A stretch of 64,000 nucleotides of DNA from Guptibacillus hwajinpoensis. GTDB taxonomy: Bacteria > Bacillota > Bacilli > Bacillales > Guptibacillaceae. The notes beneath the pieces were generated by a model. The model made no database searches and was not told where the DNA came from. It saw nothing but the letters and a program-made list of their open reading frames with translations. How positions within the stretch are numbered: the stretch's first letter is position 1; the number at the start of each line of letters is the position of its first letter. The DNA is taken from NCBI RefSeq assembly GCF_029277305.1, contig NZ_CP119526.1. The stretch is one strand, 5' to 3'. Both the position numbers and the translations under genes were made by a program. Positions 1 through 8,048 of the stretch are shown in pieces.

Positions 1-390
1 ACACATCTTTCCATTCCAATCCGTAAAAGCTGATACGCCATTAAGTTTGGATTTAACAAAATCATCATTTTTATCTAAAATGAACAACTCAAATTGTACA
101 GGTCTATTTGACGGGTACTGTTTATGCAAAAGCTCCAATTCTTCTTGTATGAAGTTTTCATAATCAAGCGATTTCATATTGATCAATTGTTCTTCAAGTG
201 AGACGATGTCATTGTTTAAATTAAACATTCCGAAGAACATCATCATTTCAAATTCTTCTTCATCAAATTTGAAAATATCCAAGAAAATCTCTTTCCTGTT
301 TCCATTAGGAGATGATTTTACTAATGAAATAAATTTCTCCATATCAGCAAGTCTATCTTTATTTTTAACTAGACTATTTAGTTGGGTCAT
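1..390 (-). CDS. Partial hypothetical protein, possibly DUF2268-like (3' end off window)
   Basis: The first 130 residues of a minus-strand gene are visible; the rest lies left of position 1. The ATG at 390 follows a strong GGAGGGAGAAC ribosome binding site. The start is acidic and soluble (MTQLNSLVKNKDRLADMEK), with no signal peptide or membrane segment. The visible end (NGVSAFTDWNGKMC) faintly recalls DUF2268/YjaZ-type putative zinc proteases, but no HExxH is in view, so the family is a guess. It is the leftmost member of the co-oriented accessory array; its own 3' element would lie outside the window. Confidence 0.6.
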   Translation of the reverse strand, partial: MTQLNSLVKNKDRLADMEKFISLVKSSPNGNRKEIFLDIFKFDEEEFEMMMFFGMFNLNNDIVSLEEQLINMKSLDYENFIQEELELLHKQYPSNRPVQFELFILDKNDDFVKSKLNGVSAFTDWNGKMC

Positions 391-450
391 TGTTCTCCCT
401 CCTTCCTCAAACAAAACTACTTTTCAATTAAACTGCGCTAACGCTAGTTA

Positions 451-494
451 GAGCGCTTACTTTTATTAAACAATTGCTCCGAGATTATGGAACA
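451..494 (+). repeat. Array element A (hairpin plus core)
   Basis: The core TTGCTCCGAGATTATGGAA is preceded by an imperfect hairpin whose outer arms are GAGC and GCTC and inner arms TTT and AAA. It lies 43 nt beyond the stop of the M3 peptidase gene. Strand refers to the strand on which the consensus reads; all genes around it are on the minus strand. Confidence 0.8.
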
Positions 495-536
495 ACGTAA
501 AACGATTATCATCTTGATCAAAGATTAAAAAACCTC

Positions 537-2192
537 TTAAAGACTTCTGATCTCTTCCCCCACAAAATCCATCAGCTCTTCTATCATTTCCTCTGATAAA
601 TTAAATTCAATACCAGCCTCTTGATAAACCTCTTTCACCGATTTGGATGATCCAAGAGATAAGGCACTTTTGAACTTTGAAATGGTTACACTTGGGTTGT
701 TTTTGTAATTTCTATATAACTGTAATGCTCCTAATTGAGCAATCGCATATTCGATATAATAAAAGGGAGTTTCAAAGATATGTATAACATCGAGCCATTG
801 AATCATTTTCCATTCATCAATGCCATTCCAATCTATAACCTTACTATCATAGTGTTCTAAAATGGAATTGAATTTTTCATTTCTCTCAAAATGAGTATGA
901 TCTGGATTTGTATAAAGCCAATGTTGGAATTGGTCTACCGCAATGGTAATAGGGATAAATTCAAGTATCTGTTCAAACAATTCCTTTTTAACTAGATGAA
1001 ATTCTTCCTTTGTTTTGTAAAGGTGTTCCCACGAATCTAATGTAAGTAATTCAATGGACATCGCTGCAAGTTCTGCTGTTTCCATTGGTAAGGATTTATA
1101 CTGATTTAATTCTATATCCTTCATGAGTTCATGATGGATTGCATGTCCCATCTCATGTAGGAAAATGGGTAGATCATCTTTTGTATTTACAAGGTTCAAC
1201 ATAACAAATGATGATTTAGACTCTGGGAGAAATTCACAAAATCCTCCCGGTGCCTTTTTATTTCTAGATTCCAGATCTAAGAAATTCTTCTCTTTCATAT
1301 CAATTAATAAATCAGAAAATGAAGGCGATAATTCTCGTAGAAGCTCTTCAGCGACTTGTACCATTTCAGAAATAGTTTTATAAGGAATACTTAATGTACC
1401 TTCGTTACCAGTGACTCTAGTATCCCATGGTTTTAAAACTTCAACTGCTAACTTTTCCCTTTTTACCCGATTACTTTGATCAATTAATGGGACAACATGC
1501 TTATGAACAGAATCTGCTAATTGGTGGCATTCTGAAGGGGTATAGTCTAGCCGTTCATAATAACTGAACATATAATCTCGATAATTATTGAACCCTGCAT
1601 TCTTCGCTTTTTGGTTTCTTAGATGGATCATTTGGTCCATTATTAACTGCAGTTCTTCTTCTTTTGTTTTATAGACAACACTCAGGTGTTTTAATGCCTC
1701 TTCTCTTAAATCCCTATTGTCATCATAAAGTATGCCGTAAAGATCCAGTACAGGTATGGGTTGTCCCTTCCAAGTAGTTGTCATGTTTGATCTCATATCG
1801 AAATATTCCGTAACCAACTCATCTTCAGCAATTTGGAGTTGAAGATTGTCTTCACTTACTAACAACATCGAATTTTGAATTCTTTTTAATAAGTATTGAT
1901 AGTAGTTTGTGGAGAAATAGTTTTCATGAGTGGAAAGTTTTCGTTCAATCTTTATCTTAAAATTTCTGTACAACGGCTTAATCGTTTTTTGAGTGAATTG
2001 ATAGTGATCTTGTATACTTATATCCCCTGTATTAAGCTGATAACGAATATAACTAGACATTAGAATTTCATCTACATGGTCAAACAGACTTGAAGCCTTA
2101 GTTAAAAATGCTTTCAAATCCTTATCCGAACAGACCTCTGTATTGACTAAAGATTGAAATTCGTTCGTCAAATCTTGAATATGTACAGACAA
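537..2192 (-). CDS. M3 family oligoendopeptidase F-like metallopeptidase
   Basis: Predicted cytoplasmic zinc oligopeptidase that cleaves short peptides. The 551-residue product carries HEMGH at residues 346-350 (the HExxH zinc site) and a downstream glutamate in PMETAEL (about 369-375) that fits the third ligand of M3 peptidases. Length is close to the 560-600 residues usual for PepF-type enzymes. There is no signal peptide. The ATG at 2192 follows GGAGG. It stands alone between two array elements, so it is probably a single-gene unit. Distant from housekeeping PepF, so substrate range is unknown. Confidence 0.85.
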   Translation of the reverse strand: MSVHIQDLTNEFQSLVNTEVCSDKDLKAFLTKASSLFDHVDEILMSSYIRYQLNTGDISIQDHYQFTQKTIKPLYRNFKIKIERKLSTHENYFSTNYYQYLLKRIQNSMLLVSEDNLQLQIAEDELVTEYFDMRSNMTTTWKGQPIPVLDLYGILYDDNRDLREEALKHLSVVYKTKEEELQLIMDQMIHLRNQKAKNAGFNNYRDYMFSYYERLDYTPSECHQLADSVHKHVVPLIDQSNRVKREKLAVEVLKPWDTRVTGNEGTLSIPYKTISEMVQVAEELLRELSPSFSDLLIDMKEKNFLDLESRNKKAPGGFCEFLPESKSSFVMLNLVNTKDDLPIFLHEMGHAIHHELMKDIELNQYKSLPMETAELAAMSIELLTLDSWEHLYKTKEEFHLVKKELFEQILEFIPITIAVDQFQHWLYTNPDHTHFERNEKFNSILEHYDSKVIDWNGIDEWKMIQWLDVIHIFETPFYYIEYAIAQLGALQLYRNYKNNPSVTISKFKSALSLGSSKSVKEVYQEAGIEFNLSEEMIEELMDFVGEEIRSL

Positions 2193-2290
2193 TGTAAAAC
2201 CTCCATTTCAAACTACACTTGAATGCATGATACCTTTAATGTTAACACAATATGGAAATTGATAACTTCACTATTTGAGTATCCAACATT

Positions 2291-2327
2291 AATAAGGCTA
2301 GCAGCAATTACTGCTACTAGCCTTATT
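2291..2327 (-). terminator. Hairpin terminator downstream of the 77-aa gene
   Basis: Inverted repeat AATAAGGCTAG / CTAGCCTTATT with an inner CAG/CTG pair. It lies after element B in the direction of transcription of the 77-aa gene. The T tail is weak, so termination is likely rather than certain. Confidence 0.6.
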
Positions 2328-2369
2328 CTTCATGCTTAATTAGATTGAAATATTAATCGCTACTCCAGA

Positions 2370-2392
2370 ATTGCTCCGAGATAATGGAACAA
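2370..2392 (+). repeat. Array element B
   Basis: Core TTGCTCCGAGATAATGGAAC, ending 16 nt from the stop codon of the 77-aa gene and before the hairpin at 2291-2327. Confidence 0.8.
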
Positions 2393-2407
2393 GGTTATCC
2401 TAAGGTT

Positions 2408-2641
2408 TTAATAAAATAGGAGGAGTAGCCCTATAATTATAAATATCAGTCCTCCCCCCATACGAAGACCTCCAGTAGCTACAGGATCACCTGATATTAG
2501 ATCAAAAAAACTTAATAAATAAGCACTTACTTTATTAGAATTTTCACTTTCTTCCCAACGGGCTCTTAACCCCCAAATAAATAAAAATAGACCTACTAAA
2601 ATGACTAAGGCAGGAACTATATACCACATTACATTCATCAT
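2408..2641 (-). CDS. Small membrane protein, two transmembrane segments
   Basis: A 77-residue protein with hydrophobic segments at about 6-25 (WYIVPALVILVGLFLFIW) and 58-76 (GLIFIIIGLLLLFY). Between them is a polar loop with a glycine-rich stretch (GGLRMGGG). A purine-rich site lies upstream of paired ATG codons. No family is recognised. It stands alone between elements B and C. Good hydrophobic patterning and its own terminator support a real gene. Confidence 0.6.
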   Translation of the reverse strand: MMNVMWYIVPALVILVGLFLFIWGLRARWEESENSNKVSAYLLSFFDLISGDPVATGGLRMGGGLIFIIIGLLLLFY

Positions 2642-2717
2642 CTACTGATTCGCTTTCCTTTCTTTTTCAAATTCTCTTAAAGAAAAAGAGAATCACTACC
2701 TTTGCAATCTTCAATTC

Positions 2718-2750
2718 TCGCTCCGATTTTATGGAATAAATCAAGATTCT
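2718..2750 (+). repeat. Array element C
   Basis: Core variant CGCTCCGATTTTATGGAA, which lacks two bases of the GAGAT part, followed by the TCAAGATT arm. It lies about 60 nt beyond the stop of the following GNAT gene. Confidence 0.75.
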
Positions 2751-2806
2751 TGTCATGACAAAGGAGCGCTTTCATAACAAATGGCTGACTCTAAATTAAT
2801 TAGGTC

Positions 2807-3271
2807 TTAAAGAGTTTTCTCCATTGATATTCTCGTATTTGAATATCCCATTTTCTTGTACAACCTATAAGCTCCATCATTCTTCCCAAACACACTTAAC
2901 CCAATTGAATTCACACCACGTTCTCTAAGATTATCTTGTAGCATCTCAATAGTCTTAGTCCCATATCCTTTTCCTCTTTCATGTTCATCAATTAAAATGT
3001 GATACAAGTAGGCTGAATTAATTTCTGGAATGATGCTGTACCAAAGAAGTCCCACTTTTTCATTTGAGTTAGCTTTTATAATATTATAGAGGCATTGTCC
3101 CTCAGTGGCTAAGCCATCCTTAAACATGTCGTTGATCATCATTTCTGATTCCTCTAAAGCTTGCTCCAATGTTAAATTGAAGTTTTTAGTAATTTCATTA
3201 GCATGATCAGGAATCATAAAATCCAAATACTCCTTGAACTCCACTTCATTAACCTTACTTAACTTAATCAT
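2807..3271 (-). CDS. GNAT family N-acetyltransferase
   Basis: A 154-residue acetyl-CoA-dependent acyltransferase of unknown substrate. The acetyl-CoA loop is visible as DEHERGKGYGTKTIEMLQ (about 95-112), matching the R/Q-x-x-G-x-G/A pattern, followed by GLSVFGKNDGAYRLYKKMGY typical of motif B. The ATG at 3271 has GGAGAGATAAC upstream. It is a single-gene unit between elements C and D, the first of five GNAT genes in the array. Confidence 0.85.
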   Translation of the reverse strand: MIKLSKVNEVEFKEYLDFMIPDHANEITKNFNLTLEQALEESEMMINDMFKDGLATEGQCLYNIIKANSNEKVGLLWYSIIPEINSAYLYHILIDEHERGKGYGTKTIEMLQDNLRERGVNSIGLSVFGKNDGAYRLYKKMGYSNTRISMEKTL

Positions 3272-3464
3272 GTTATCTCTCCATTCTATAGGGCTGCATT
3301 CTTTGTTTACATCAATACTAGAGTAGAAAACAGATCAGTTATTAAATGATTAAGTTTTACGTTAATCATGAATAAACAATCTGTTCACCCATGACCATGG
3401 CACACACCTAAAGCCTCGAAACATTTTCATTCCTCCTTTATTGACTTTGTAAGTATTGATCTAT

Positions 3465-3487
3465 TAAAGCTCCGAGATAACAGAAGA
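3465..3487 (+). repeat. Array element D
   Basis: Core AAGCTCCGAGATAACAGAAG. Its last base directly abuts the stop codon of the GNAT gene at 3488, the tightest spacing seen apart from element I. Confidence 0.75.
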
Positions 3488-3907
3488 TTAATTTGAATTA
3501 AAATATATAATCTCTGGATCTCCTTCATCTAAATTTTCAATATTTCCACTTTGAATAAACCCATTCGCTTCAAATACTTTCTGCATCCTAACATTAGAAC
3601 AATTGGTAGAAGAGAATACTTTTACAGTAGGGGAATTATTGAGCATATATTCCATTAGCAAACTTGCATATCCTTTCCGTCTTTTTGATGGAGATACAAT
3701 AACCAAGGATATAAATGAACAGTCGAAGAAATTAGTATCATAAATTAAAAACCCTACAATATTATTCTCTTCCTGAACAACTATACAGTTTCTCCTCTCA
3801 ATGGCGTTTCTAATGAAATTTCGTCTGCCTGTATTTCCAATCACTTCACTATCAACTTGTAATATTTTATCTAAGTCAGTGATATTGGCTTTGACAACGT
3901 TATACAT
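3488..3907 (-). CDS. GNAT family N-acetyltransferase
   Basis: A short GNAT fold protein (about 139 residues) with the acetyl-CoA motif PSKRRKGYASLLMEYML and a C-terminal MQKVFEANGFIQSG segment. I chose the ATG at 3907, because AAAAGGG lies about 9 nt upstream; an in-frame GTG at 3916 would sit on the binding site. Its stop codon touches element D. Substrate unknown. Confidence 0.8.
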   Translation of the reverse strand: MYNVVKANITDLDKILQVDSEVIGNTGRRNFIRNAIERRNCIVVQEENNIVGFLIYDTNFFDCSFISLVIVSPSKRRKGYASLLMEYMLNNSPTVKVFSSTNCSNVRMQKVFEANGFIQSGNIENLDEGDPEIIYFNSN

Positions 3908-3969
3908 TTCGCTCACCCTTTTGAAGAGTTTAGTTTCTCTTATTGCTTTTTCCTGCCACTAACTTACAT

Positions 3970-4031
3970 AAAGCGCCTACGCTTTATTAAACAAATGCTC
4001 CGAGATTGCTTAAGACCAGAATTCAAGATTA
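3970..4031 (+). repeat. Array element E (long form)
   Basis: One of the most complete copies: AAGCGCCTACGCTTTATTAA, then ACAAATGCTCCGAGATTGC, then the distal ATTCAAGATTACTTG arm. It ends about 12 nt from the stop of the VOC gene. Confidence 0.8.
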
Positions 4032-4042
4032 CTTGAAATATT

Positions 4043-4444
4043 TCAAGGAGATGGTGCTACAAATTCTACTTTAATTCTATCTGGGTCTTCAAAGTAAACA
4101 GCATAGTGATGATTACCGCCTGCAAAAGGATGCTGGTTTTCATATAGAATATTTATACCTCTCTCCTTGAGGTTATTAGCCATTTCGTCTACTCTTTTAC
4201 GTGATGAAGCGTGAAATGCTAGGTGATTCAGACCAGCTCTGCATCTATGAAAAGGTATATCTAAAAACTTCTCTTCTGTTTGAACAAACACTAAGTAAGT
4301 TTCATCTAGCTTCCAACTTTGTCCTTTATCCCAATTTTGAAATGGTTCATACCCTAACTCCTTTAAGAACCAGCTCCAAAATGAAGTTGATCTTTCTAGA
4401 TTAGATACATAGATTTCAACGTGGTGAAGTAACCCCTCAGACAC
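4043..4444 (-). CDS. VOC family (glyoxalase/bleomycin-resistance fold) protein
   Basis: A 133-residue single-chain VOC protein. The N-terminal HHVEIYVSNLERSTSFW is the usual beta-alpha start with a metal-ligand histidine. RAGLNHLAFHASSRKRVDE and YAVYFEDPDRIKVEFV give the second half with further candidate ligands (H, E). The start is a GTG at 4444 with GGAAGGAGG 8 nt upstream. Likely a lyase, dioxygenase or antibiotic-sequestering protein; the sequence alone does not decide. Single-gene unit between E and F. Confidence 0.85.
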   Translation of the reverse strand: MSEGLLHHVEIYVSNLERSTSFWSWFLKELGYEPFQNWDKGQSWKLDETYLVFVQTEEKFLDIPFHRCRAGLNHLAFHASSRKRVDEMANNLKERGINILYENQHPFAGGNHHYAVYFEDPDRIKVEFVAPSP

Positions 4445-4472
4445 TTAGATCCTCCTTCCTATTATTAAATGA

Positions 4473-4493
4473 TCGCTCCGATTTAATTGAAGA
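4473..4493 (+). repeat. Array element F
   Basis: Core variant TCGCTCCGATTTAATTGAAG, 14 nt beyond the stop of the lipoprotein gene and just upstream of the VOC gene's binding site. Confidence 0.75.
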
Positions 4494-4506
4494 AAACCGA
4501 GGTTAG

Positions 4507-4905
4507 TTAATCATATTCTTTATATTTTTCCTCATTCTCGTTAACCACAGAAAATTCTCCCTTAATCTGATCTATTCCTATCAGAATATAAGGATTTTTT
4601 TCGTCCGTCTCCGTACTTTCTTCTTCAATAATTATCTTTGTGCTGTTATTGGAAACATCTGTTTCTTTAAATTTCAGAGTCTGGTTACTTGTACCTGTTG
4701 AAACAACCACCATTTTCTTACCTTCTGATATGGTCAAGACTCTGAAACCTTGAAAATCTGTGTGTTCATTTTGTAGTTGCTCTACATAGCTCTTTACACT
4801 TCCCACTTCAGCTAATCTATCTTTCTCCAACACCCACGTGTTACTACCACAAGCACTTAGAAAAGCTACCAATAAAACAAATATTACAAGGTAAATATTC
4901 TTCAC
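4507..4905 (-). CDS. Putative lipoprotein
   Basis: A 132-residue exported protein. The start VKNIYLVIFVLLVAFLSACG is a lipoprotein signal peptide with the lipobox LSAC, so the mature protein begins at the cysteine and should be anchored to the outer face of the membrane. I chose the GTG at 4905, because GGGGGG lies 5 nt upstream; an in-frame start at 4950 would add an unlikely basic extension. The mature part is acidic with no recognised domain. Single-gene unit. Confidence 0.75.
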   Translation of the reverse strand: MKNIYLVIFVLLVAFLSACGSNTWVLEKDRLAEVGSVKSYVEQLQNEHTDFQGFRVLTISEGKKMVVVSTGTSNQTLKFKETDVSNNSTKIIIEEESTETDEKNPYILIGIDQIKGEFSVVNENEEKYKEYD

Positions 4906-4967
4906 ATTAACCCCCCTTTTTATAAAATTACATATTACCTTGTGCCACACTTTTGCCCTAAACCTGC

Positions 4968-5016
4968 ATAGAGCGCTTACTTCTTATTAAGCAAGCGCTC
5001 CGAGATAATTGAAGAT
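4968..5016 (+). repeat. Array element G (long form with clear hairpin)
   Basis: AGCGCTT at 4971 pairs with AAGCGCT just before the core, giving a hairpin that runs into GCGCTCCGAGATAATTGAAG. It lies about 120 nt beyond the stop of the next gene. Confidence 0.8.
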
Positions 5017-5137
5017 CGTTATTGAACTAAAGCCTTCCGTTAGTGTCTAATAATTATATTTTCACATAAGGGACAAATTCTGTTTAGCTGATCCAGTTGA
5101 ATTACTTGGTAGCAGAATATATGTTAAATTTATCCAG

Positions 5138-5620
5138 TTAATTTGTAATTACATGCGAACGTTTTTGAGATTTCCTTCTAATAAAGATCAGTAGGAAGAA
5201 ATATGTATAAACAGGTATCAATACAGAATAGATACCATATGGATCAAACGCGGAGTCAGTTAATAAAAAGGATAAAATTAAGCCAGCAAAAGTATAAATA
5301 AGAAATTGAATGGCACTTCGCCAATATGTAGTGAGTTTCGAAATTGGTTTTATTTTAGCTATTCCGTCAGCAATTAACGTTGTTGGAAGACCAAAAACAA
5401 CATAAAAAATAGCGAAGAAAAATGGTATTGCAATTAATGATGAAACTACATCAGTGTAATTTTTTTCTATCTCAAACAACCAGTTAAATATCATCTCACC
5501 AATGAATGAAATATATAACGAAATAGGAGACGATAACACAATTGCCAATAGGATTTTTAATATGTACTTCGTAGATATCACTACATCCTTTTTAATCATC
5601 CCTGTGTCTAGTTGTCTCAT
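5138..5620 (-). CDS. Four-segment integral membrane protein, unknown function
   Basis: A roughly 160-residue protein with about four hydrophobic segments and a basic C-terminus (IRRKSQKRSH). The ATG at 5620 is preceded by GGAGGTGG; an upstream in-frame start at 5662 has no site. The segment VFGLPTTLIADGIAKI resembles FGIPVSLLSDWVSNKL in the product of 10558-11448, so the two array proteins may share a membrane domain. It is followed upstream by the DUF1572 and aroA genes without an intervening element, suggesting a three-gene unit. Confidence 0.65.
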   Translation of the reverse strand: MRQLDTGMIKKDVVISTKYILKILLAIVLSSPISLYISFIGEMIFNWLFEIEKNYTDVVSSLIAIPFFFAIFYVVFGLPTTLIADGIAKIKPISKLTTYWRSAIQFLIYTFAGLILSFLLTDSAFDPYGIYSVLIPVYTYFFLLIFIRRKSQKRSHVITN

Positions 5621-5700
5621 AGGTACAATCCACCTCCTAACATCAAACTTCAGGCTACACAATTCAGACTTATATCAATCTCAAACTCTAGCACATCATT

Positions 5701-6234
5701 TTAATACTTGTTGTTTAAATCTTTATTAAATTGATTCGAACCGTTCTTGGGTATGCTTAAAATAATCCAGTCATCGTCTTTTATCTGTTTTCCTATATAT
5801 AGTATTTGTCCTAAGTGATAACTAATGTGAGCTAATTCAATTTGTAGGGCTTTAAGTACACTCAAAGATTGGTTTCTTAACAATACGGTTTTGCACAAAT
5901 CTTCTTTTTTTAGGTTCTCTAAGGTACTGAAAAGTATTTTCCAACCATCTTCCCATCTTTGCATTAGTTTTTCTAAGGGTTCACAATTATCAACAAACTC
6001 GATATCTCTATTCCTATCTGAACTTTCACCATCGGTCGTCAAAAAATTATTCCATCTCGAATTCATATTGCCACTTATATGTTTCATTAGGATAGCTATA
6101 TTGTTTGATTCTTCACTTGGCTTCCAATGTAACTCTTCCTCTGTTAGTTGCTTAATGCCTAGTTCTGCACGCTCTTTAAAATGTCTAAACTGCTGGACTA
6201 GAATTGATAGATATTCTTCTTCGACATTGCTCAT
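5701..6234 (-). CDS. DUF1572/DinB-superfamily four-helix protein
   Basis: About 177 residues, with FRHFKERAELGIKQLTEEEL near the start and LQIELAHISYHLGQI, placing histidines where DinB-like (YfiT/DUF1572) proteins bind a metal. An early histidine is in MKHISGNMNSRW. Members act as thiol-dependent transferases in several Gram-positives; the reaction here is unknown. I chose the ATG at 6234 (AAAGGG 10 nt upstream) over an in-frame GTG at 6243. Confidence 0.75.
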   Translation of the reverse strand: MSNVEEEYLSILVQQFRHFKERAELGIKQLTEEELHWKPSEESNNIAILMKHISGNMNSRWNNFLTTDGESSDRNRDIEFVDNCEPLEKLMQRWEDGWKILFSTLENLKKEDLCKTVLLRNQSLSVLKALQIELAHISYHLGQILYIGKQIKDDDWIILSIPKNGSNQFNKDLNNKY

Positions 6235-6317
6235 TGTTCTCACACCCTTTCATATCATAGGATCGTACAAACAAAACTTCTATTTACTTTCTAACGAGTA
6301 ATAAATTTTTGGTTAGA

Positions 6318-7679
6318 TTATTTATCAAAATACTGTACGTTTACCCCAACATGACTTAATAAGTCAAAATAACTTGGACAGGTCTTAGACACGCAACCTG
6401 GATCTTTAATAACAATTCCAGGTACTTTGGTACCTATTAATGCTAATGACATCGCCACTCGATGATCATCATAGGATTCTAATGTTGCTGGATGAGGTGT
6501 TCCAGGATACACAGTTAGTCCATCCTCATACTCTTCTACCTTTATTCCTAGTTTAGTTAGTTCTGTGCATATAGCACTTATTCGGTCAGATTCATGGTGC
6601 CGGATATGCTCAACACCTCTCATTGTAATAGGACCTGAAGCAAAAACAGCCAGTGAAGCAAGTGTTAGCGTTTGATCTGACATTTCCTTCATACTAATTT
6701 CAAATCCGCCTTTTAAGTTAGGTGTACCGATTAATTCGATATATTTTTCTCCTCTAGTAACCTTACATCCCATGTTCTCAAACACATCTATCATTTTTAT
6801 ATCAGGTTGATTCGTTTTAACATTGAGATTAGTGATTTTAATTCTTCCATTCGTAATGGCTGCCAAAGCTAAAAAGTAACTTGCTGTTGAAGCATCTGCT
6901 TCTAATTGTAGATTTCGCCCCAAATATTCTGTACTTGGTATGATAATTTTGGTGAGATCGTCTGAATAGCTTGCTTTAACACCAAACTTCTCCATTAGAT
7001 CCAAAGTGATTTTCACATAGGCGTGTTGGACGATATAATCAGGAGTTGTGACTGTTACATCTGTTTTAGAATAAGGACTTGCTAGAAGTAATCCACTCAA
7101 AAATTGACTAGAAACCTTACCTGATATGCTTACTGGACCACCTTTAAGGCCTCCGCCTTTTACCTGAAGGGGGAAGAACCCTTCAGTATTGAGGTATTCG
7201 ATACTGCCTCCAAGATCATTAATAGCATTAACCAAAGGTTCCACAGGGCGTTCACTCATTCTATTACTGGCCTCTAAAATCCAGTTCCCATTTTTAGCTA
7301 TCGCTAATGCACCTGGAAGAAAGCGTGCAATCGTCCCAGCTGCACCTATGTACAAATTTGCTTGTTCATTCGGCCATTTTGAATGACAGCCTTGTACAGT
7401 CACCACATCGTCAGTTACCTCAGTTTTGACCCCAAGTTTATTCAAAGCATCTATACACCAATAGGAATCATCACTTTTAAGTATTCCAGTTAAGGTAGAA
7501 GGTCCTTTGGCTAATGCAGCAATGATCAATGCTCTATTTGTAAAACTTTTGCTCCCAGGAATTCTGATCTCACCATTTACTTCCTGCTTCTCAATAGGTG
7601 ATATTTCTACACTGCTAACGTTTCTTAATGTTGCCCAGGGTGATCTTGCTTTTAAATCAGGATTACTCAAATGAAACAT
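6318..7679 (-). CDS. aroA: 3-phosphoshikimate 1-carboxyvinyltransferase (EPSP synthase) family
   Basis: Transfers the enolpyruvyl group of PEP to shikimate-3-phosphate, the sixth shikimate step. Residues 42-49 read GSKSFTNR (substrate-binding lysine), with IGAAGTIARFLP at 111-122, and ESYDDHRVAMSLAL near the end. At the position of the E. coli Pro101 it has Phe120 (GTIARF), a site where changes affect glyphosate tolerance. It carries about 20 extra N-terminal residues; the ATG at 7679 sits directly on GAGAGG, so a TTG three codons in is also possible. There are no other aro genes nearby, so this is probably a second copy or a specialised relative. Confidence 0.85.
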   Translation of the reverse strand: MFHLSNPDLKARSPWATLRNVSSVEISPIEKQEVNGEIRIPGSKSFTNRALIIAALAKGPSTLTGILKSDDSYWCIDALNKLGVKTEVTDDVVTVQGCHSKWPNEQANLYIGAAGTIARFLPGALAIAKNGNWILEASNRMSERPVEPLVNAINDLGGSIEYLNTEGFFPLQVKGGGLKGGPVSISGKVSSQFLSGLLLASPYSKTDVTVTTPDYIVQHAYVKITLDLMEKFGVKASYSDDLTKIIIPSTEYLGRNLQLEADASTASYFLALAAITNGRIKITNLNVKTNQPDIKMIDVFENMGCKVTRGEKYIELIGTPNLKGGFEISMKEMSDQTLTLASLAVFASGPITMRGVEHIRHHESDRISAICTELTKLGIKVEEYEDGLTVYPGTPHPATLESYDDHRVAMSLALIGTKVPGIVIKDPGCVSKTCPSYFDLLSHVGVNVQYFDK

Positions 7680-7821
7680 CCTCTCGAAATTAAATTGACA
7701 AGAATTACGGGTTGTTATAATACTCCCAATTTTAACATTTCACCAAAAAGAAATTACAATGTTTCTAATATTTTATAGAAATGAATTGCAATAGTTTTCA
7801 AAACCTTAATTATCAAACTAA

Positions 7822-7851
7822 AAAAGCAAGCTTTTATAGTCAGCTTGCTTT
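7822..7851 (-). terminator. Rho-independent terminator of the M29 aminopeptidase gene
   Basis: Stem AAGCAAGCT / AGCTTGCTT (7824-7832 and 7842-7850), followed on the minus strand by a run of T. Element H lies between the stop codon and this terminator. Confidence 0.85.
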
Positions 7852-7909
7852 CGGAAGGAACTTATCTATTGGTCTTGCAAGTCATATCCCATTAATATGT
7901 CTTCCAGAT

Positions 7910-7950
7910 ATGCTCCGATTATATGGAAGATTTGATTTCGAGATATTGAA
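7910..7950 (+). repeat. Array element H
   Basis: Core variant ATGCTCCGATTATATGGAAG, followed by TTGATTTCGAGATATT, a good copy of the distal arm. It lies between the aminopeptidase stop codon and its terminator. Confidence 0.8.
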
Positions 7951-8048
7951 ATAGATCATTACCTAATGCACCAGTTTGTTTTCACTATGTCTAGCACTAA
8001 GTATAATTCACCAGAAATCAGTTTTCTCTATTTTAAGTTGTAGACGTA

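Larger units (their letters stand above)
7680..8048. other. Intergenic region with a terminator and element H
   Basis: 369 nt between aroA and the aminopeptidase gene. It holds a terminator (7822-7851) and array element H (7910-7950). I see no open frame with a ribosome binding site in it. The aroA promoter presumably lies between 7680 and 7822. Confidence 0.6.

Noticed and set aside
1165..1383. Plus-strand open frames inside the M3 peptidase and similar frames opposite other genes
   Set aside because: They lie antisense to well-supported genes, lack binding sites and show no family features.
5891..6301. 136-codon plus-strand frame opposite the DUF1572 gene
   Set aside because: Antisense to a recognisable protein, no binding site, and serine-rich text typical of antisense reading.
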